DNA of 64,000 nt from Paraburkholderia acidicola (GTDB lineage Bacteria; Pseudomonadota; Gammaproteobacteria; Burkholderiales; Burkholderiaceae), in the NCBI RefSeq assembly GCF_002362315.1, contig NZ_MTZV01000004.1:372001-436000 (forward strand), read 5' to 3'. The position numbers and the translations under genes are program-made. Positions 25,594-36,679 of the stretch are shown piece after piece (the first letter of the stretch is position 1; each line of letters starts with the position of its first letter). The notes beneath the pieces are model-generated. The model saw only the letters and a program-made list of their open reading frames with translations, had not been told where the DNA came from and did no database searches.

Positions 25594-26364
25594 CTAGCCG
25601 TGCTCGGCTGGCAGCAGTGGCGTACTCTGCGCGCCGCGCATTGCTTCGAGTGCGCCCCGCACCGCCGCCTCTGCCTGCCCCGCCAGCACCCGCCGGTCCT
25701 CACCCGCCGCCAGCGGCACACCGACATAAACATGCGCGGTCAACGGCCCTTCACGCAGCAACGCATTCAACGAGTCAGCCAACGTCAGATCGTCGATATA
25801 CGCAGGCGCCGTCGATTGCCGTCCCTGTGCATCCTCATACATCAGACACAGCGGCTGCACCGGCGCCGACGCGAGCACCGCCGCCTGGAACATGTTCGCG
25901 TGAAACGGCAGCAACCCGAGACCATCGGAGGTCGTGCCTTCCGGGAACACGCACATCAGTTCGCCAGAACTCAGGCGATCGGCCAGTTCGTGCATGATCC
26001 GCTTCGCATCGCTGCGCTTCTCGCGCTGGATGAACACCGTGCCGAGCTGCTGCGCCAGCCACCCCACCACCGGCCACTGGCGGATCTCCGCCTTCGACAC
26101 GAAAGGCGTCGGCCGCCACGCATTGATCACGTAGATATCGATCCACGACACATGATTCGCGACCACCAGCGCGCCATGATCGAGCCGCGCATCGTCGTTA
26201 TGCACGACAAGCCGCAGGCCCGCGAGTCGCAGCATCTTCAGCGACCATGCACGGTTCAACGCGAGCCGTTCGTCGGCGGATGCGCGCGGAAAGCGCGTCG
26301 CGACCACAAACATCCCAACCAGTAGATGCGCAACGAGCCGTGCCTTGCGAAACGCGAGTTTCAT
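25594..26364 (-). CDS. plsC: 1-acyl-sn-glycerol-3-phosphate acyltransferase family protein
   Basis: 256 residues with an N-terminal hydrophobic helix (about 8-25). The catalytic HxxxxD is NHVSWID (His71, Asp76) and the phosphate-binding motif is VFPEGTTSDG. It transfers an acyl chain to lysophosphatidic acid at the inner membrane. It lies 50 bases after pyrC' and on the same strand, the usual Burkholderia arrangement. It could instead be a paralogue acting on ornithine lipids (OlsA-like), as the sequence alone does not separate these. Confidence 0.85.
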   Translation of the reverse strand: MKLAFRKARLVAHLLVGMFVVATRFPRASADERLALNRAWSLKMLRLAGLRLVVHNDDARLDHGALVVANHVSWIDIYVINAWRPTPFVSKAEIRQWPVVGWLAQQLGTVFIQREKRSDAKRIMHELADRLSSGELMCVFPEGTTSDGLGLLPFHANMFQAAVLASAPVQPLCLMYEDAQGRQSTAPAYIDDLTLADSLNALLREGPLTAHVYVGVPLAAGEDRRVLAGQAEAAVRGALEAMRGAQSTPLLPAEHG

Positions 26365-26414
26365 GCTGTGACGTGTTCTCTATCTATCCATTGAAACGCG
26401 GCGCGCGTGCAGCA

Positions 26415-27692
26415 TCAGCGCTGCTCGAACGCCACATGGCCGGCCACCACGGTGGCGCGCACGCGCGCCGGCAGTTCGTAGCCGAGGAACGGTGTGTTGT
26501 GCCCCTGGCTCTTCAGCGCCTTCGGCTCGACGCGCCAATGCGCATCGCGATCGAACACGCACAGGTCCGCTGCCGCGCCGACGCCGATGCGCCCTGCGGC
26601 GAGTTTCAGCACATCCGCCGGCGCCGTTGTAATCCGGTTCAGTGCCTTCGCGAGCGGTACATGGGCTTCGTTCGCCCACTTCACGGTCAGCGACAGGAAC
26701 AGTTCGAGCCCGGTCGCACCCGGTGTCGCTTCGGCGAACGGCAGCAGTTTCTCGTCGTCATCGACGGGTGTGTGGTCGGAGCAGATCGCATCGATCGTGC
26801 CGTCCGCAAGTCCCGCGCGGATCGCCTCGCGATCGCGCTGTTGACGCAACGGCGGATCAAGCCGGAACTGCGCATCGAAGTAGCCGATGTCGATGTCGAT
26901 CAGATGCACGTGGTTAATCGTCACATCGCAGGTGACCGCCAGGCCTTCGGCCTTCGCTTCACGCACAAGCGCCACGCCCGCCGACGACGACACATGCGAC
27001 AGATGCACACGCGCACCGGTCACGCGAACCAGTTCGAAGATCGTGTGAAGCGCGATCGTCTCCGCGGAAACCGGTACGCCGGAGAGGCCGAGCCGCGACG
27101 CGAGCGCACCACTCGCCGCAACACCGCCCTGCGCGAGGTACGCATCCTGCGGCCGCAGCCACACGGTGTAGCCGTATGTGCTCGCATATTGCAGCGCGCG
27201 CAGCAATACCTGCGTGTCGACCACTGGCACATCGGCCTGCGAGAAACCGATGCAGCCTGCTTCGGTTAGCTCGACCATCTCGGTGATGGTCTGTCCTTTC
27301 AATCCAACGGTAAGCGCACCGAGCGGATACACATGCGCCTGATTCAGATTGCGCGCGCGAAACTTCAGCATTTCGACGAGACCTGGCTCATCGAGCACCG
27401 GATCGGTATCGGGTGGGCACGCCAATGTCGTCACACCGCCCGCAAGCGCCGCGGCCATTTCGGATTCGAGCGTCGCCTTGTGTTCGAAGCCTGGTTCGCG
27501 CAGCCGCGCCGACAGATCGACAAGCCCCGGCGAGATGTGCAATCCGCGCGCATCGATAGTTTTCGCTGCGTGGAAATCCGCGGGCGCGCTACCGAGCCCG
27601 ACGATCTTGCCCGCCGCGATAAATATGTCCTGCTGCTGTTCGGTGCCAGCCGCCGGATCGATCAGCGTGCCACCCTGAATATGAATCTTCAT
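26415..27692 (-). CDS. pyrC': dihydroorotase-like protein lacking metal ligands, structural partner of PyrB
   Basis: 425 residues of the type I dihydroorotase/amidohydrolase fold. At the HxH metal site, where active enzymes read D-x-H-x-H-x-R-E-P-G, this protein has DLSARLREPG: the two His are Ser61 and Arg63. Other landmarks (HLSHVSSS, CSDHTPVD) remain. In Pseudomonas and many proteobacteria such an inactive copy binds the long form of PyrB and is needed for a stable transcarbamoylase. It follows pyrB by 67 bases here. A separate active pyrC must exist elsewhere in the genome. Confidence 0.93.
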   Translation of the reverse strand: MKIHIQGGTLIDPAAGTEQQQDIFIAAGKIVGLGSAPADFHAAKTIDARGLHISPGLVDLSARLREPGFEHKATLESEMAAALAGGVTTLACPPDTDPVLDEPGLVEMLKFRARNLNQAHVYPLGALTVGLKGQTITEMVELTEAGCIGFSQADVPVVDTQVLLRALQYASTYGYTVWLRPQDAYLAQGGVAASGALASRLGLSGVPVSAETIALHTIFELVRVTGARVHLSHVSSSAGVALVREAKAEGLAVTCDVTINHVHLIDIDIGYFDAQFRLDPPLRQQRDREAIRAGLADGTIDAICSDHTPVDDDEKLLPFAEATPGATGLELFLSLTVKWANEAHVPLAKALNRITTAPADVLKLAAGRIGVGAAADLCVFDRDAHWRVEPKALKSQGHNTPFLGYELPARVRATVVAGHVAFEQR

Positions 27693-27759
27693 GCGCTGCC
27701 TTTATTCTGCATGGTCTGTCGCGTGCCGTACTTGCCGCACGCGGCGCTCAGTCGTGTGC

Positions 27760-28779
27760 TCAATCGTGATTACTAGCAACGATCCCCATCACCGCCATCC
27801 GCACGGCAATGCCGAACGTCACCTGATTCAGGATCACCGATTGCGGCCCGTCTGCCACCTGCGAGTCGATCTCGACGCCGCGGTTCATCGGGCCTGGGTG
27901 CATCACGATCGCATCGGGTTTCGCAAGTGCGAGCCGTTCCGGTGTAAGCCCCCAGCTCTTGAAGTATTCCTGCGCCGACGGCAGCAACGCGCCACTCATC
28001 CGCTCGTTCTGCAGACGCAGCATGATGATCACGTCGACGTCCTTCAACCCTTCATCGAGGTTGTGGAATACGCGCACGCCCATTTGTTCGAGCCCGCCCG
28101 GCAGCAGCGTGCGCGGTCCGATCGCACGCACTTCGGGTACACCAAGTGTAGTGAGCGCATGAATATCCGAACGCGCGACGCGCGAATGCAGGATGTCACC
28201 GACAATCGCCACGCGCAGATTCGTGAAATCGCGCTTGTAGTGGCGGATCGTGTACATGTCGAGCAGGCCCTGCGTCGGGTGCGCGTGGCGGCCGTCGCCG
28301 GCGTTGATCACGTGCACGTGCGGTGCGCAATGTTCGGCGATCAGGTACGGCGCGCCGCTCGATGCGTGACGCACGACGAACATATCGGCATGCATCGCCG
28401 ACAGGTTGTTGATCGTATCGAGCAGCGATTCGCCCTTGCTCGTCGACGATGCGTTGATGTTCAGGTTGATCACATCCGCGGACAGACGCTTTGCTGCGAT
28501 CTCGAAGGTGGTGCGGGTGCGTGTGGAGTTTTCGAAGAACAGATTGAACACCGACTTGCCGCGCAACAGCGGCACCTTCTTCACTTCGCGATCGGTCACG
28601 CTGACGAACTGCTCGGCGGTATCGAGAATGTGATTGACGATTGCCCGCGGCAAACCTTCGATAGTCAGCAGATGTTTGAGCTCGCCGTTCTTCGTGAGCT
28701 GCGGGTTGCCCTTCAGGAAGCCGTAGCGGAACGGTTCCGCGGCGTCGCTGCTGGTGGAACCCTGGGTAGCGGTGTTCAT
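27760..28779 (-). CDS. pyrB: aspartate carbamoyltransferase catalytic subunit
   Basis: 339 residues from the ATG at 28779; a longer frame to 29007 would overlap pyrR and has unrelated sequence. The carbamoyl-phosphate motif [12 protein letters not shown] and HPTQGLLD are intact. The N-terminal extension of about 25 residues before the conserved core fits the class that forms a dodecamer with an inactive dihydroorotase, encoded just downstream. It carries out the committed step of pyrimidine synthesis. No pyrI is nearby, in keeping with this class. Confidence 0.97.
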   Translation of the reverse strand: MNTATQGSTSSDAAEPFRYGFLKGNPQLTKNGELKHLLTIEGLPRAIVNHILDTAEQFVSVTDREVKKVPLLRGKSVFNLFFENSTRTRTTFEIAAKRLSADVINLNINASSTSKGESLLDTINNLSAMHADMFVVRHASSGAPYLIAEHCAPHVHVINAGDGRHAHPTQGLLDMYTIRHYKRDFTNLRVAIVGDILHSRVARSDIHALTTLGVPEVRAIGPRTLLPGGLEQMGVRVFHNLDEGLKDVDVIIMLRLQNERMSGALLPSAQEYFKSWGLTPERLALAKPDAIVMHPGPMNRGVEIDSQVADGPQSVILNQVTFGIAVRMAVMGIVASNHD

Positions 28780-28807
28780 GGATGTGCCTGGGGTGTATCG
28801 GGGTAGA

Positions 28808-29330
<523 letters not shown>

Positions 29331-29344
<14 letters not shown>

Positions 29345-29771
29345 GATCTTCGGAAAGCCCGTCTAGATATTGCTGGAGGATGATGCGCGCGGCCTCGGCG
29401 TCGACCAGCTCGGTGCGCGCGGTACCGGCGCGGATGGCGGCTTCTGCTTCAACCGATGAATAGCGCTCGTCGACCCACGTCACCGGCAGATTGAAGCGGC
29501 CGTTCAGCTGATTGCCGAAACGTTTGGCTTGCTGGGTCATCGCGTGGGGGGTGCCATCCTGGTGCATCGGCAGGCCGACCACCAGTGCGTCCGGTTTCCA
29601 CTCGTCGATCAGCTTGCCGACTGCCTCGAAGCGGTACTCGCGATTGCGGTTTTGCAGCACCACGAGGGATTGCGCATGGCGGGTCAGCGAATTGCCAACC
29701 GCCACACCGATGCGTTTTTCGCCATAGTCGAACGCAAGCAGCGTTGCCTCGCGTCCAGCCGCACTGCTCAT
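29331..29771 (-). CDS. ruvX: Holliday junction resolvase-like / pre-16S rRNA nuclease RuvX (YqgF)
   Basis: 146 residues from the ATG at 29771, which overlaps the yqgE stop as ATGA; a longer frame to 29936 runs into yqgE. The RNase H-like fold shows [14 protein letters not shown] at the start and [11 protein letters not shown] with the catalytic acids. In E. coli the protein matures the 5' end of 16S rRNA. It is translationally coupled to yqgE, a pairing conserved across proteobacteria. Confidence 0.95.
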
Positions 29772-30346
29772 GCGTGACCTGCTTCGCCCGAGAGCATCGA
29801 CAGCGAAATGCCGAGCAGCGCGAGCGCGGCTTCGAGACGTTCTTCGGCGGGGACGTCGAAAACGATTTTCGGGTCCGCTTCCACCGACAGCCAGCCGTTC
29901 TTCAAAATCTCTTCCTCGAGCTGGCCGGCGCCCCAACCCGCGTGGCCCAGCGTGAGTAGAAAGCGCTGCGGGCCGCTGCCACTCGCCACCGCTTCGAGCA
30001 CGTCCTTCGAGGTGGTCATTTCGAGGCCACCCGGCACCGACATCGACGACGTGTACGTGTTGCCTTCCGCGGGATCGTGCAGCACGAAGCCACGCTCGGT
30101 TTGCACCGGGCCGCCGAAGTAAACGGGGACATGCAGCAGGGGTTCGATTTCGAGCTTGAGGTCGATGCGGTTGAAGAGCGCCTGCAGATCGATGTCAGTC
30201 GGCCGGTTGATGACGAGGCCGAGCGCGCCGCGCTCGCTGTGATCGCAAAGGTAGACCACCGTTCCTGAAAACGTGGGATCCGCCATGTTCGGCATGGCGA
30301 TCAGGAACTGGTTGGTCAGATTGATGCGATCGGTACTCTTGGACAT
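29768..30346 (-). CDS. yqgE: YqgE/AlgH family protein
   Basis: 192 residues from the ATG at 30346; an in-frame extension to 30517 is Arg/Pro-rich and unlike the family. The characteristic GLVINRP and [16 protein letters not shown] segments are present. Its biochemical role is not established; in Pseudomonas the gene was linked to alginate transcription (AlgH). It heads the run yqgE-ruvX-pyrR-pyrB-pyrC'-plsC, so the 207 bases upstream should carry the promoter. Confidence 0.94.
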   Translation of the reverse strand: MSKSTDRINLTNQFLIAMPNMADPTFSGTVVYLCDHSERGALGLVINRPTDIDLQALFNRIDLKLEIEPLLHVPVYFGGPVQTERGFVLHDPAEGNTYTSSMSVPGGLEMTTSKDVLEAVASGSGPQRFLLTLGHAGWGAGQLEEEILKNGWLSVEADPKIVFDVPAEERLEAALALLGISLSMLSGEAGHA

Positions 30347-30553
30347 AGTTCGGATTTTAGCAAAGACGATGCGGGATGGCGGGCCTTCGGCACCCGCCGA
30401 CCGCAGAGGCGGATGGGGTTTGCCGCGATCCGGGAAATGCGGATCATGTTGCAACACTCTATCACGCGCCCAGCCCCGGCCGGCGGCCCTGTGTCGAGCC
30501 GCGCGAAGTATGCGCAATCGGGTGATGCGACGCGTCGGGTAACGGCGGGCACG

Positions 30554-31972
30554 CTAGGTGCCGCCACGCTCGATCGCGTGTGTGAGTACGGCGAGCGCGG
30601 CGCTGCCGTCGGTGGGGGCGATGCCGGCGGCGATCTTGTGCAGGATCGCGCGCAACGCTTCGGCGGCCTGCTCTAGCGCTGCGGCATCCGGTGCTTCGAC
30701 GATCGGATGCGTCGCTGTGGTTTCAGTCACGCTCGCGTGGGCGCGCCGCCGCCAGGCCAGGCCGAGCGCATCGGCCAGCAGGCCGATGTGACCGAGCCCG
30801 AGCGCCGCTGCAGCCGCGCCGAGCCGGTACGCGGCGTCGCCCGCCTGCAGTGCCGCACTGGGGTCCGCCCGGTCGGGTTGCAACGCCGCGCGCGCATGGT
30901 CGGAGAGCGCGGCGATCGATGCATCCGCGGTTTGCAGGAAGTCTTCAAACGCGTGGGCGTTGACTGTCAGCACGCCGATTTCGCGGGTTGCACCATCGCC
31001 GCGCAATGCGGTTGCGTCGGCGGCAATCACCCCCGCTTCCCACAATGCCTCGGATGCCTGGGTACCCGCGACGTGCCAGTCGGTCGTCAGGCCGTAGTCG
31101 CGCAACAGCGTGACGTGATCGGCATCTTCTGCCGCGGCGCCGAACAGCGCGTAATCGCGCCACAGCAACGCGAGCGCCGGACGTACCAGCGAGCGCGGCG
31201 CGAGCCCGATGCCGCGCGCGTGGTCGGCGAGTGCGAGATTGCAGCGTGCATGGAAGCGCCGCAGGTCCGCGTCGCCGGACACCTGTGCGCGCGTGCGCAG
31301 CGCATCCGCGCAGGCGGCCGCGAGGCGCCAGAAATCGTAGGGATCGGGACCGGCGAGTTCGGTCAGGCAGGCGCTGAGTGTATCCGTGACGCCGGTGGCT
31401 CCGGCCGTCCCTGTTTGCGGCTCGTTCCCGGCCGGGGCGCGCAGCACCGGCAGCAGCGCCTGCTCGTAGCGGGCCCGCAGATGCGCGAGCCGGTCGGCGG
31501 GTTGCGGGCTGAAGGTGGCCGACGGGATGGGACGACCGGCCAGCGCGAGATCCTCGAACGCGGCATTCGCGCCCGACGTGTGCTGCGCGAGCAGCCGATC
31601 AAGCGCGCGGTAGTGCGCAAACAGCGCCGGCGAACAGGACAGCTCGCGGAGATTGTGCCGCTCGACGGCGGCGCGGAAATCGTCGAGCGCTGCGGCGAAG
31701 ACAGCCCGCGCATCGTGCCCGCCGTTCGTCGACGCGGCATAGGTCGCGGCAAGCGGCGACACGAGCACGAGCGTGTCCGTGAACCGTTGTGCCGCAAGCC
31801 ACCCTGCTTCGCGCAAGACCCACGCGGCCCGCAGCAGCGGCGCGGCAAACTCGTCGCCCCGCGCGAACGCATGCGCGGCGTCGGCCAATGCGGCCTCCGC
31901 CGGCCGCACCGCGCCGCCGCGCGGATTAGGTAGCGCTTCGAACGACGCGGGGAAAACGGCAGGAGGAATCAT
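30554..31972 (-). CDS. hypothetical helical protein, possibly FimL/ChpA N-terminal-like
   Basis: 472 residues from the ATG at 31972; a longer frame reaches 32059 but would run into the rubredoxin gene. It is Ala/Leu/Arg-rich, all-helical in appearance, without signal peptide or membrane helix. Segments such as WVLREAGWLAAQRF, YEQALLPVLR and FWRLAAACADAL are reminiscent of FimL and the non-Hpt N terminus of ChpA, twitching-motility proteins. In many Burkholderia a pilGHIJ chemotaxis-like cluster sits beside rubredoxin; here none is present and this gene may be what remains of it. This assignment is an inference from faint resemblance and location. Confidence 0.6.
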   Translation of the reverse strand: MIPPAVFPASFEALPNPRGGAVRPAEAALADAAHAFARGDEFAAPLLRAAWVLREAGWLAAQRFTDTLVLVSPLAATYAASTNGGHDARAVFAAALDDFRAAVERHNLRELSCSPALFAHYRALDRLLAQHTSGANAAFEDLALAGRPIPSATFSPQPADRLAHLRARYEQALLPVLRAPAGNEPQTGTAGATGVTDTLSACLTELAGPDPYDFWRLAAACADALRTRAQVSGDADLRRFHARCNLALADHARGIGLAPRSLVRPALALLWRDYALFGAAAEDADHVTLLRDYGLTTDWHVAGTQASEALWEAGVIAADATALRGDGATREIGVLTVNAHAFEDFLQTADASIAALSDHARAALQPDRADPSAALQAGDAAYRLGAAAAALGLGHIGLLADALGLAWRRRAHASVTETTATHPIVEAPDAAALEQAAEALRAILHKIAAGIAPTDGSAALAVLTHAIERGGT

Positions 31973-32016
31973 GGGCAGGCTGCAGGAACGCTGACGGGCC
32001 GCAGCGCGGCCCCGGA

Positions 32017-32187
32017 TCAGATCTGGACCATCTCGAAGTCTTCCTTGCGGGCACCGCATTCCGGACAGGTCCAGTTGATCGGAACGTCTTCCCAGCGCGT
32101 GCCCGCCGCAATTCCCTCGTCCGGCAAACCGGCTTCTTCATCGTAAATCCAGCCGCAAATCAGGCACATCCAGCTCTTATGGTCCAT
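32017..32187 (-). CDS. rubA: rubredoxin
   Basis: A 56-residue protein, complete from ATG at 32187 to TGA. The iron is held by two Cys pairs, CLICGW (Cys8, Cys11) and CPECGA (Cys41, Cys44), with the conserved IYDEEAGLPDEGIAAGT core between them. It acts as a one-electron carrier in the cytoplasm, for example for alkane hydroxylases or oxidative-stress reductases. It is divergent from thiD across a 215-base gap, and a FimL-like gene lies 44 bases downstream. This neighbourhood is conserved in Burkholderia. Confidence 0.95.
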   Translation of the reverse strand: MDHKSWMCLICGWIYDEEAGLPDEGIAAGTRWEDVPINWTCPECGARKEDFEMVQI

Positions 32188-32402
32188 TCTTGTATCGCGT
32201 CGAAAAGCACGTTAATTCGGGAGCCATGATGGTACCGTGTTGCCGCCCCACTGCCTAGCAATCGAGCCTCAGTTCCGGTCAGTGTGAAAAAATGCCCTGC
32301 CGGCGCAATAGGCCGCATAATTGAGCCGACCGCTGAACCGTTGCGCGCACGCCGCGCGGCGGCTTCCGCCCGACAATCCGCTCACTCCTGCTCCCGATTT
32401 TC

Positions 32403-33263
32403 ATGCCCAGCGAGACCCCTCCGATCGTCCTCACCTTCGGCCTTTCCGACCCTACGGGTGGCTCCGGTGTTCAAGCGGACCTGATGACGCTCGCCAGTAT
32501 GGGTTGTCACGGCGTCACGGTACTCACCGGCTATACGGTGCGCGACTCCGCGAACTGCGACGAGGTCACCGGGCTCGACCCCGAAGTCGTCGCGACGCAG
32601 GCCCGCATGCTGCTCGAAGACATGCCGATCGCGGCGTTCAAGGTCGGTGCAGCGACGCGTGCCGAAGTGGTCAGCGCGATTGCCGAAGTCGTCGCCGACT
32701 ACGACGACATCCCGCTCATCCTCGCACCCGACTTCACACTCGACGACGAACACGTCCTCGCCGCCGACGACCTGCGCGAGGCGATCGCCGATCTGCTCGC
32801 CCCCCAGACCACGCTGCTGGTCGCCGACCACGCAACACTGCTCGCGCTGGCGCAACCGGACGGCGATGCCGAAGCACCGAGTCTCGACGCGGCGATCTCG
32901 CACCTGCTCTCACAAGGTTGCGAATACATCCTTTCGACACAAACCGGCACGCACCGGCTCGTCAATACGCTCTTCAGCGAAGACGGCCAGTTGCGCGAGG
33001 ACATGTGGGATCGCGGGCCGCATCGCATCATGGGGCTAACCGATACGCTCGGCGCGGCCATTGCCGCATTGCTCGCGAATGGCCAGGATCCCGCTGAAGC
33101 GGTACGCGAAGCGCAGGAGTATCTGTATCAGGCGACCCTGAACGCGTACCGCCCGGGTATGGGCGCGTATCTGCCGGATCGCTTTTTCTGGGCTCGCGGC
33201 AGCGAAGACGAGACGCCGGTGGCGAGCGGGAAGGATGCGTCGCCAGGGGAAGCGCGGCACTGA
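32403..33263 (+). CDS. thiD: hydroxymethylpyrimidine / phosphomethylpyrimidine kinase
   Basis: 286 residues of the ribokinase fold. The substrate-binding GGSGVQADLMT near the N terminus and DTLGAAIAALLANG near the C terminus (catalytic Asp, anion hole) are present; the usual GTGC there reads DTLG. It phosphorylates HMP twice to HMP-PP for thiamine synthesis. The C-terminal tail of about 25 polar residues is longer than usual. It is monocistronic in view, divergent from rubredoxin. A kinase acting on pyridoxal is a less likely alternative. Confidence 0.9.
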   Translation: MPSETPPIVLTFGLSDPTGGSGVQADLMTLASMGCHGVTVLTGYTVRDSANCDEVTGLDPEVVATQARMLLEDMPIAAFKVGAATRAEVVSAIAEVVADYDDIPLILAPDFTLDDEHVLAADDLREAIADLLAPQTTLLVADHATLLALAQPDGDAEAPSLDAAISHLLSQGCEYILSTQTGTHRLVNTLFSEDGQLREDMWDRGPHRIMGLTDTLGAAIAALLANGQDPAEAVREAQEYLYQATLNAYRPGMGAYLPDRFFWARGSEDETPVASGKDASPGEARH

Positions 33264-33683
33264 TCGTTGCTGGCGCGGGTGTGCGTGAGCCGGACACATT
33301 CGTGTCGCGGCTCGTCTTGCCTGGGTCTATTCAGACCGCAATTCATTACGCTCTATTGCAGACTCCAGCAGACTCGGATCCGTTTCCGGGTCTCCCCACG
33401 CTGGTGCATCGCGCCACTGATCCCATCGCGGGACCTGTGAGCCGCTTACATCCACATAACTGGCGGGCATCGACCGAGTATCGCTGCGCCGGACCATTCA
33501 CAAGCACCTGGCCAAAACGCCAATACCTTGCCGACGTTCGTCCATTACGTCTGTAATTTGCCGTTACAGCGCCGTCTATTTCAATGCGATATATAACTAA
33601 AGGGCGCGCGCGATTCTTCGCTTATTACGTGTGATACACGTGATTCGGGAAATATGTCCGCGCCCTCGCGACAAACAGGAGAA
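33264..33683. other. upstream region of the APS kinase gene
   Basis: 420 bases with no convincing gene. The stretch 33560-33640 is AT-rich and contains ACGTGT-gat-ACACGT (33627-33641), a perfect 6-bp inverted repeat, about 45 bases before the leader ORF. It could be an operator or part of the promoter region. Confidence 0.45.
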
Positions 33684-33737
33684 ATGACCGGCTACAGGTT
33701 TTGTAGAAGAACCGGCAAGAGAGATAACCCAAATTGA
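33684..33737 (+). CDS. 17-codon leader ORF overlapping the cysC start
   Basis: ATG at 33684 follows AGGAG with a very short spacer and encodes MTGYRFCRRTGKRDNPN, ending in a TGA that overlaps the TTG start of cysC (TTGA). Inside it CTACA-ggttt-TGTAG can form a small hairpin. This arrangement suggests translational coupling: ribosomes finishing the leader could restart at the weak TTG. The peptide is too short for family recognition. It may equally be a chance frame. Confidence 0.4.
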   Translation: MTGYRFCRRTGKRDNPN

Positions 33738-34450
33738 AAACCCCGCATTTACACTCCCCCTCGGCCGTCGAGTCTCGTCATGAACATGCGGACATCGATC
33801 AAGCCGACGACGCCGCGCCCGAAGATAGAACGACTGTCGTTGCCACTCGCACGCAGCCCTTCCTGCAACGCTTCAGCGGGGTCATCACCAGTCACGAGAG
33901 AACCCAGGTGCTTGGACAGAAGTCGATGACCGTCTGGCTCACGGGTCTGTCGGGCGCCGGCAAGTCCACGCTCGCCTTCGAACTCGAACGTCAACTCATG
34001 TCGGAGGGCCGTGCATGCTATGTCCTCGATGGCGACAGCGTCCGGCACGGCCTCACCAGCGATCTTGGTTTCAGCGCGCAGGACCGGCACGAGAATATCC
34101 GTCGAGTCGCGCACGTTGCACAACTGATGAACGATGCCGGGCTGATTGTGATCGTCGCACTGATATCGCCGATGCGGGAAGATCGCGCCATGGCCCGCGA
34201 GATCATCGGAGAGGACAAATTTATCGAGGTGTACGTTGCGGCCTCGATAAACGACTGCGAGCGCCGCGATCCGAAAGGTCTTTATGCGAAGGCACGCTCC
34301 GGCGCGATTCCGTCATTCACCGGCGTATCCGCGCCCTATGAGCCGCCAGTCGATCCTGACCTGACGGTGGACACGGCAACGTTGTCGAAGGCCAGCAGTG
34401 TCGCGCGCGTCTTCGGTTATCTGCAGGACCGGTATCTTTCGATGCCTTGA
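33734..34450 (+). CDS. cysC: adenylyl-sulfate kinase
   Basis: 238 residues if translated from TTG at 33734; no ATG occurs before codon 65 (33926), which is only six codons ahead of the P-loop, so the TTG is preferred. P-loop GLSGAGKST at 71-79, APS-binding DGDSVRHGL and FSAQDRHENIRR, and the DPKGLYAKA segment are intact. It phosphorylates APS to PAPS. It carries an atypical polar N-terminal extension of about 55 residues. No cysN, cysD or cysH lies nearby, so it may supply PAPS for sulfation, perhaps for the sulfotransferase at 12633, rather than for cysteine synthesis. Confidence 0.88.
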   Translation: MKTPHLHSPSAVESRHEHADIDQADDAAPEDRTTVVATRTQPFLQRFSGVITSHERTQVLGQKSMTVWLTGLSGAGKSTLAFELERQLMSEGRACYVLDGDSVRHGLTSDLGFSAQDRHENIRRVAHVAQLMNDAGLIVIVALISPMREDRAMAREIIGEDKFIEVYVAASINDCERRDPKGLYAKARSGAIPSFTGVSAPYEPPVDPDLTVDTATLSKASSVARVFGYLQDRYLSMP

Positions 34451-34485
34451 TCCGCGCGCCCGGGCGCTGCAAAACCCGGAGCCAT

Positions 34486-34516
34486 AAAAAAACCCGCAAT
34501 TGCTTGCGGGTTTTTC
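34486..34516. terminator. bidirectional rho-independent terminator between cysC and groL
   Basis: CCCGCAA (34493-34499), loop ttgc, TTGCGGG (34504-34510), with an A7 run on the left and T5 on the right. It can stop cysC transcripts on the plus strand and groESL transcripts on the minus strand. Confidence 0.9.
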
Positions 34517-34575
34517 GTTTCCGGGGGACACGCCTTGCGGCGCGTCTCCCGCATGCAATCCGGCAGAAGCCGAAA

Positions 34576-36222
<1,647 letters not shown>

Positions 36223-36261
36223 CTAACTCCTTGAATTCTTGAAAATAACTGGGTGCGAAAC

Positions 36262-36552
36262 TTACTTCTGCACCACAGCCATGATGTCTTCTTCGCGCAT
36301 CACGAGCAGTTCGTTGCCATCGACCTTGACGGTCTGGCCAGCGTACTTGCCGAACAGGACGCGGTCACCGACCTTCACGTCGAGCGCGATCTGTGCGCCC
36401 TTGTCGTCACGCTTGCCCGGGCCGACGGCCAGGATTTCGCCTTGATCCGGCTTTTCTGCTGCAGCTTCGGGGATCACGATGCCCGAGGCGGTTTTCGTTT
36501 CCTGATCCAGACGCTTGACGATCACGCGATCGTGCAAAGGACGAAGGTTCAT
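36262..36552 (-). CDS. groS: 10-kDa co-chaperonin GroES
   Basis: 96 residues from the ATG at 36552, preceded by GAGAGGAG; the frame extending to 36678 covers the promoter and CIRCE and is not coding. [12 protein letters not shown], the mobile-loop [15 protein letters not shown] and the closing [10 protein letters not shown] segment are typical. It caps the GroEL chamber. It is the first gene of the groESL operon. Confidence 0.99.
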   Translation of the reverse strand: MNLRPLHDRVIVKRLDQETKTASGIVIPEAAAEKPDQGEILAVGPGKRDDKGAQIALDVKVGDRVLFGKYAGQTVKVDGNELLVMREEDIMAVVQK

Positions 36553-36623
36553 ACACACTCCTCTCTTGATTGAGACTGAAGAACGCTGAGAAAACCCGGC
36601 TGGCGGGCCAACCGGCGATGTTG

Positions 36624-36650
36624 TTAGCACTCTCGTGCGGTGAGTGCCAA
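36624..36650 (-). promoter_or_regulatory. CIRCE operator (HrcA binding site)
   Basis: TTAGCACTC-N9-GAGTGCCAA matches the CIRCE consensus TTAGCACTC-N9-GAGTGCTAA at 17 of 18 arm positions. It lies 72 bases ahead of the groS ATG, directly after the -10 box, as expected for a repressor site. Confidence 0.95.
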
Positions 36651-36679
36651 TTATATGGACGAGGAATGACAAATTCAAG
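36650..36679 (-). promoter_or_regulatory. groESL promoter, sigma70-like with overlapping heat-shock-like elements
   Basis: On the minus strand TTGAAT (plus-strand 36673-36678) and TATAAT (36650-36655) are separated by exactly 17 bases. The same segment reads CTTGAA and CCATATAA, which resembles a sigma32 promoter. Overlap of the -10 box with CIRCE would let HrcA block either polymerase. Confidence 0.85.

Noticed and set aside
30707..31933. 408-codon plus-strand frame opposite the FimL-like gene
   Set aside because: Its translation is dominated by Arg, Cys and Gly and it has no ribosome site; the minus-strand frame looks like a folded helical protein.
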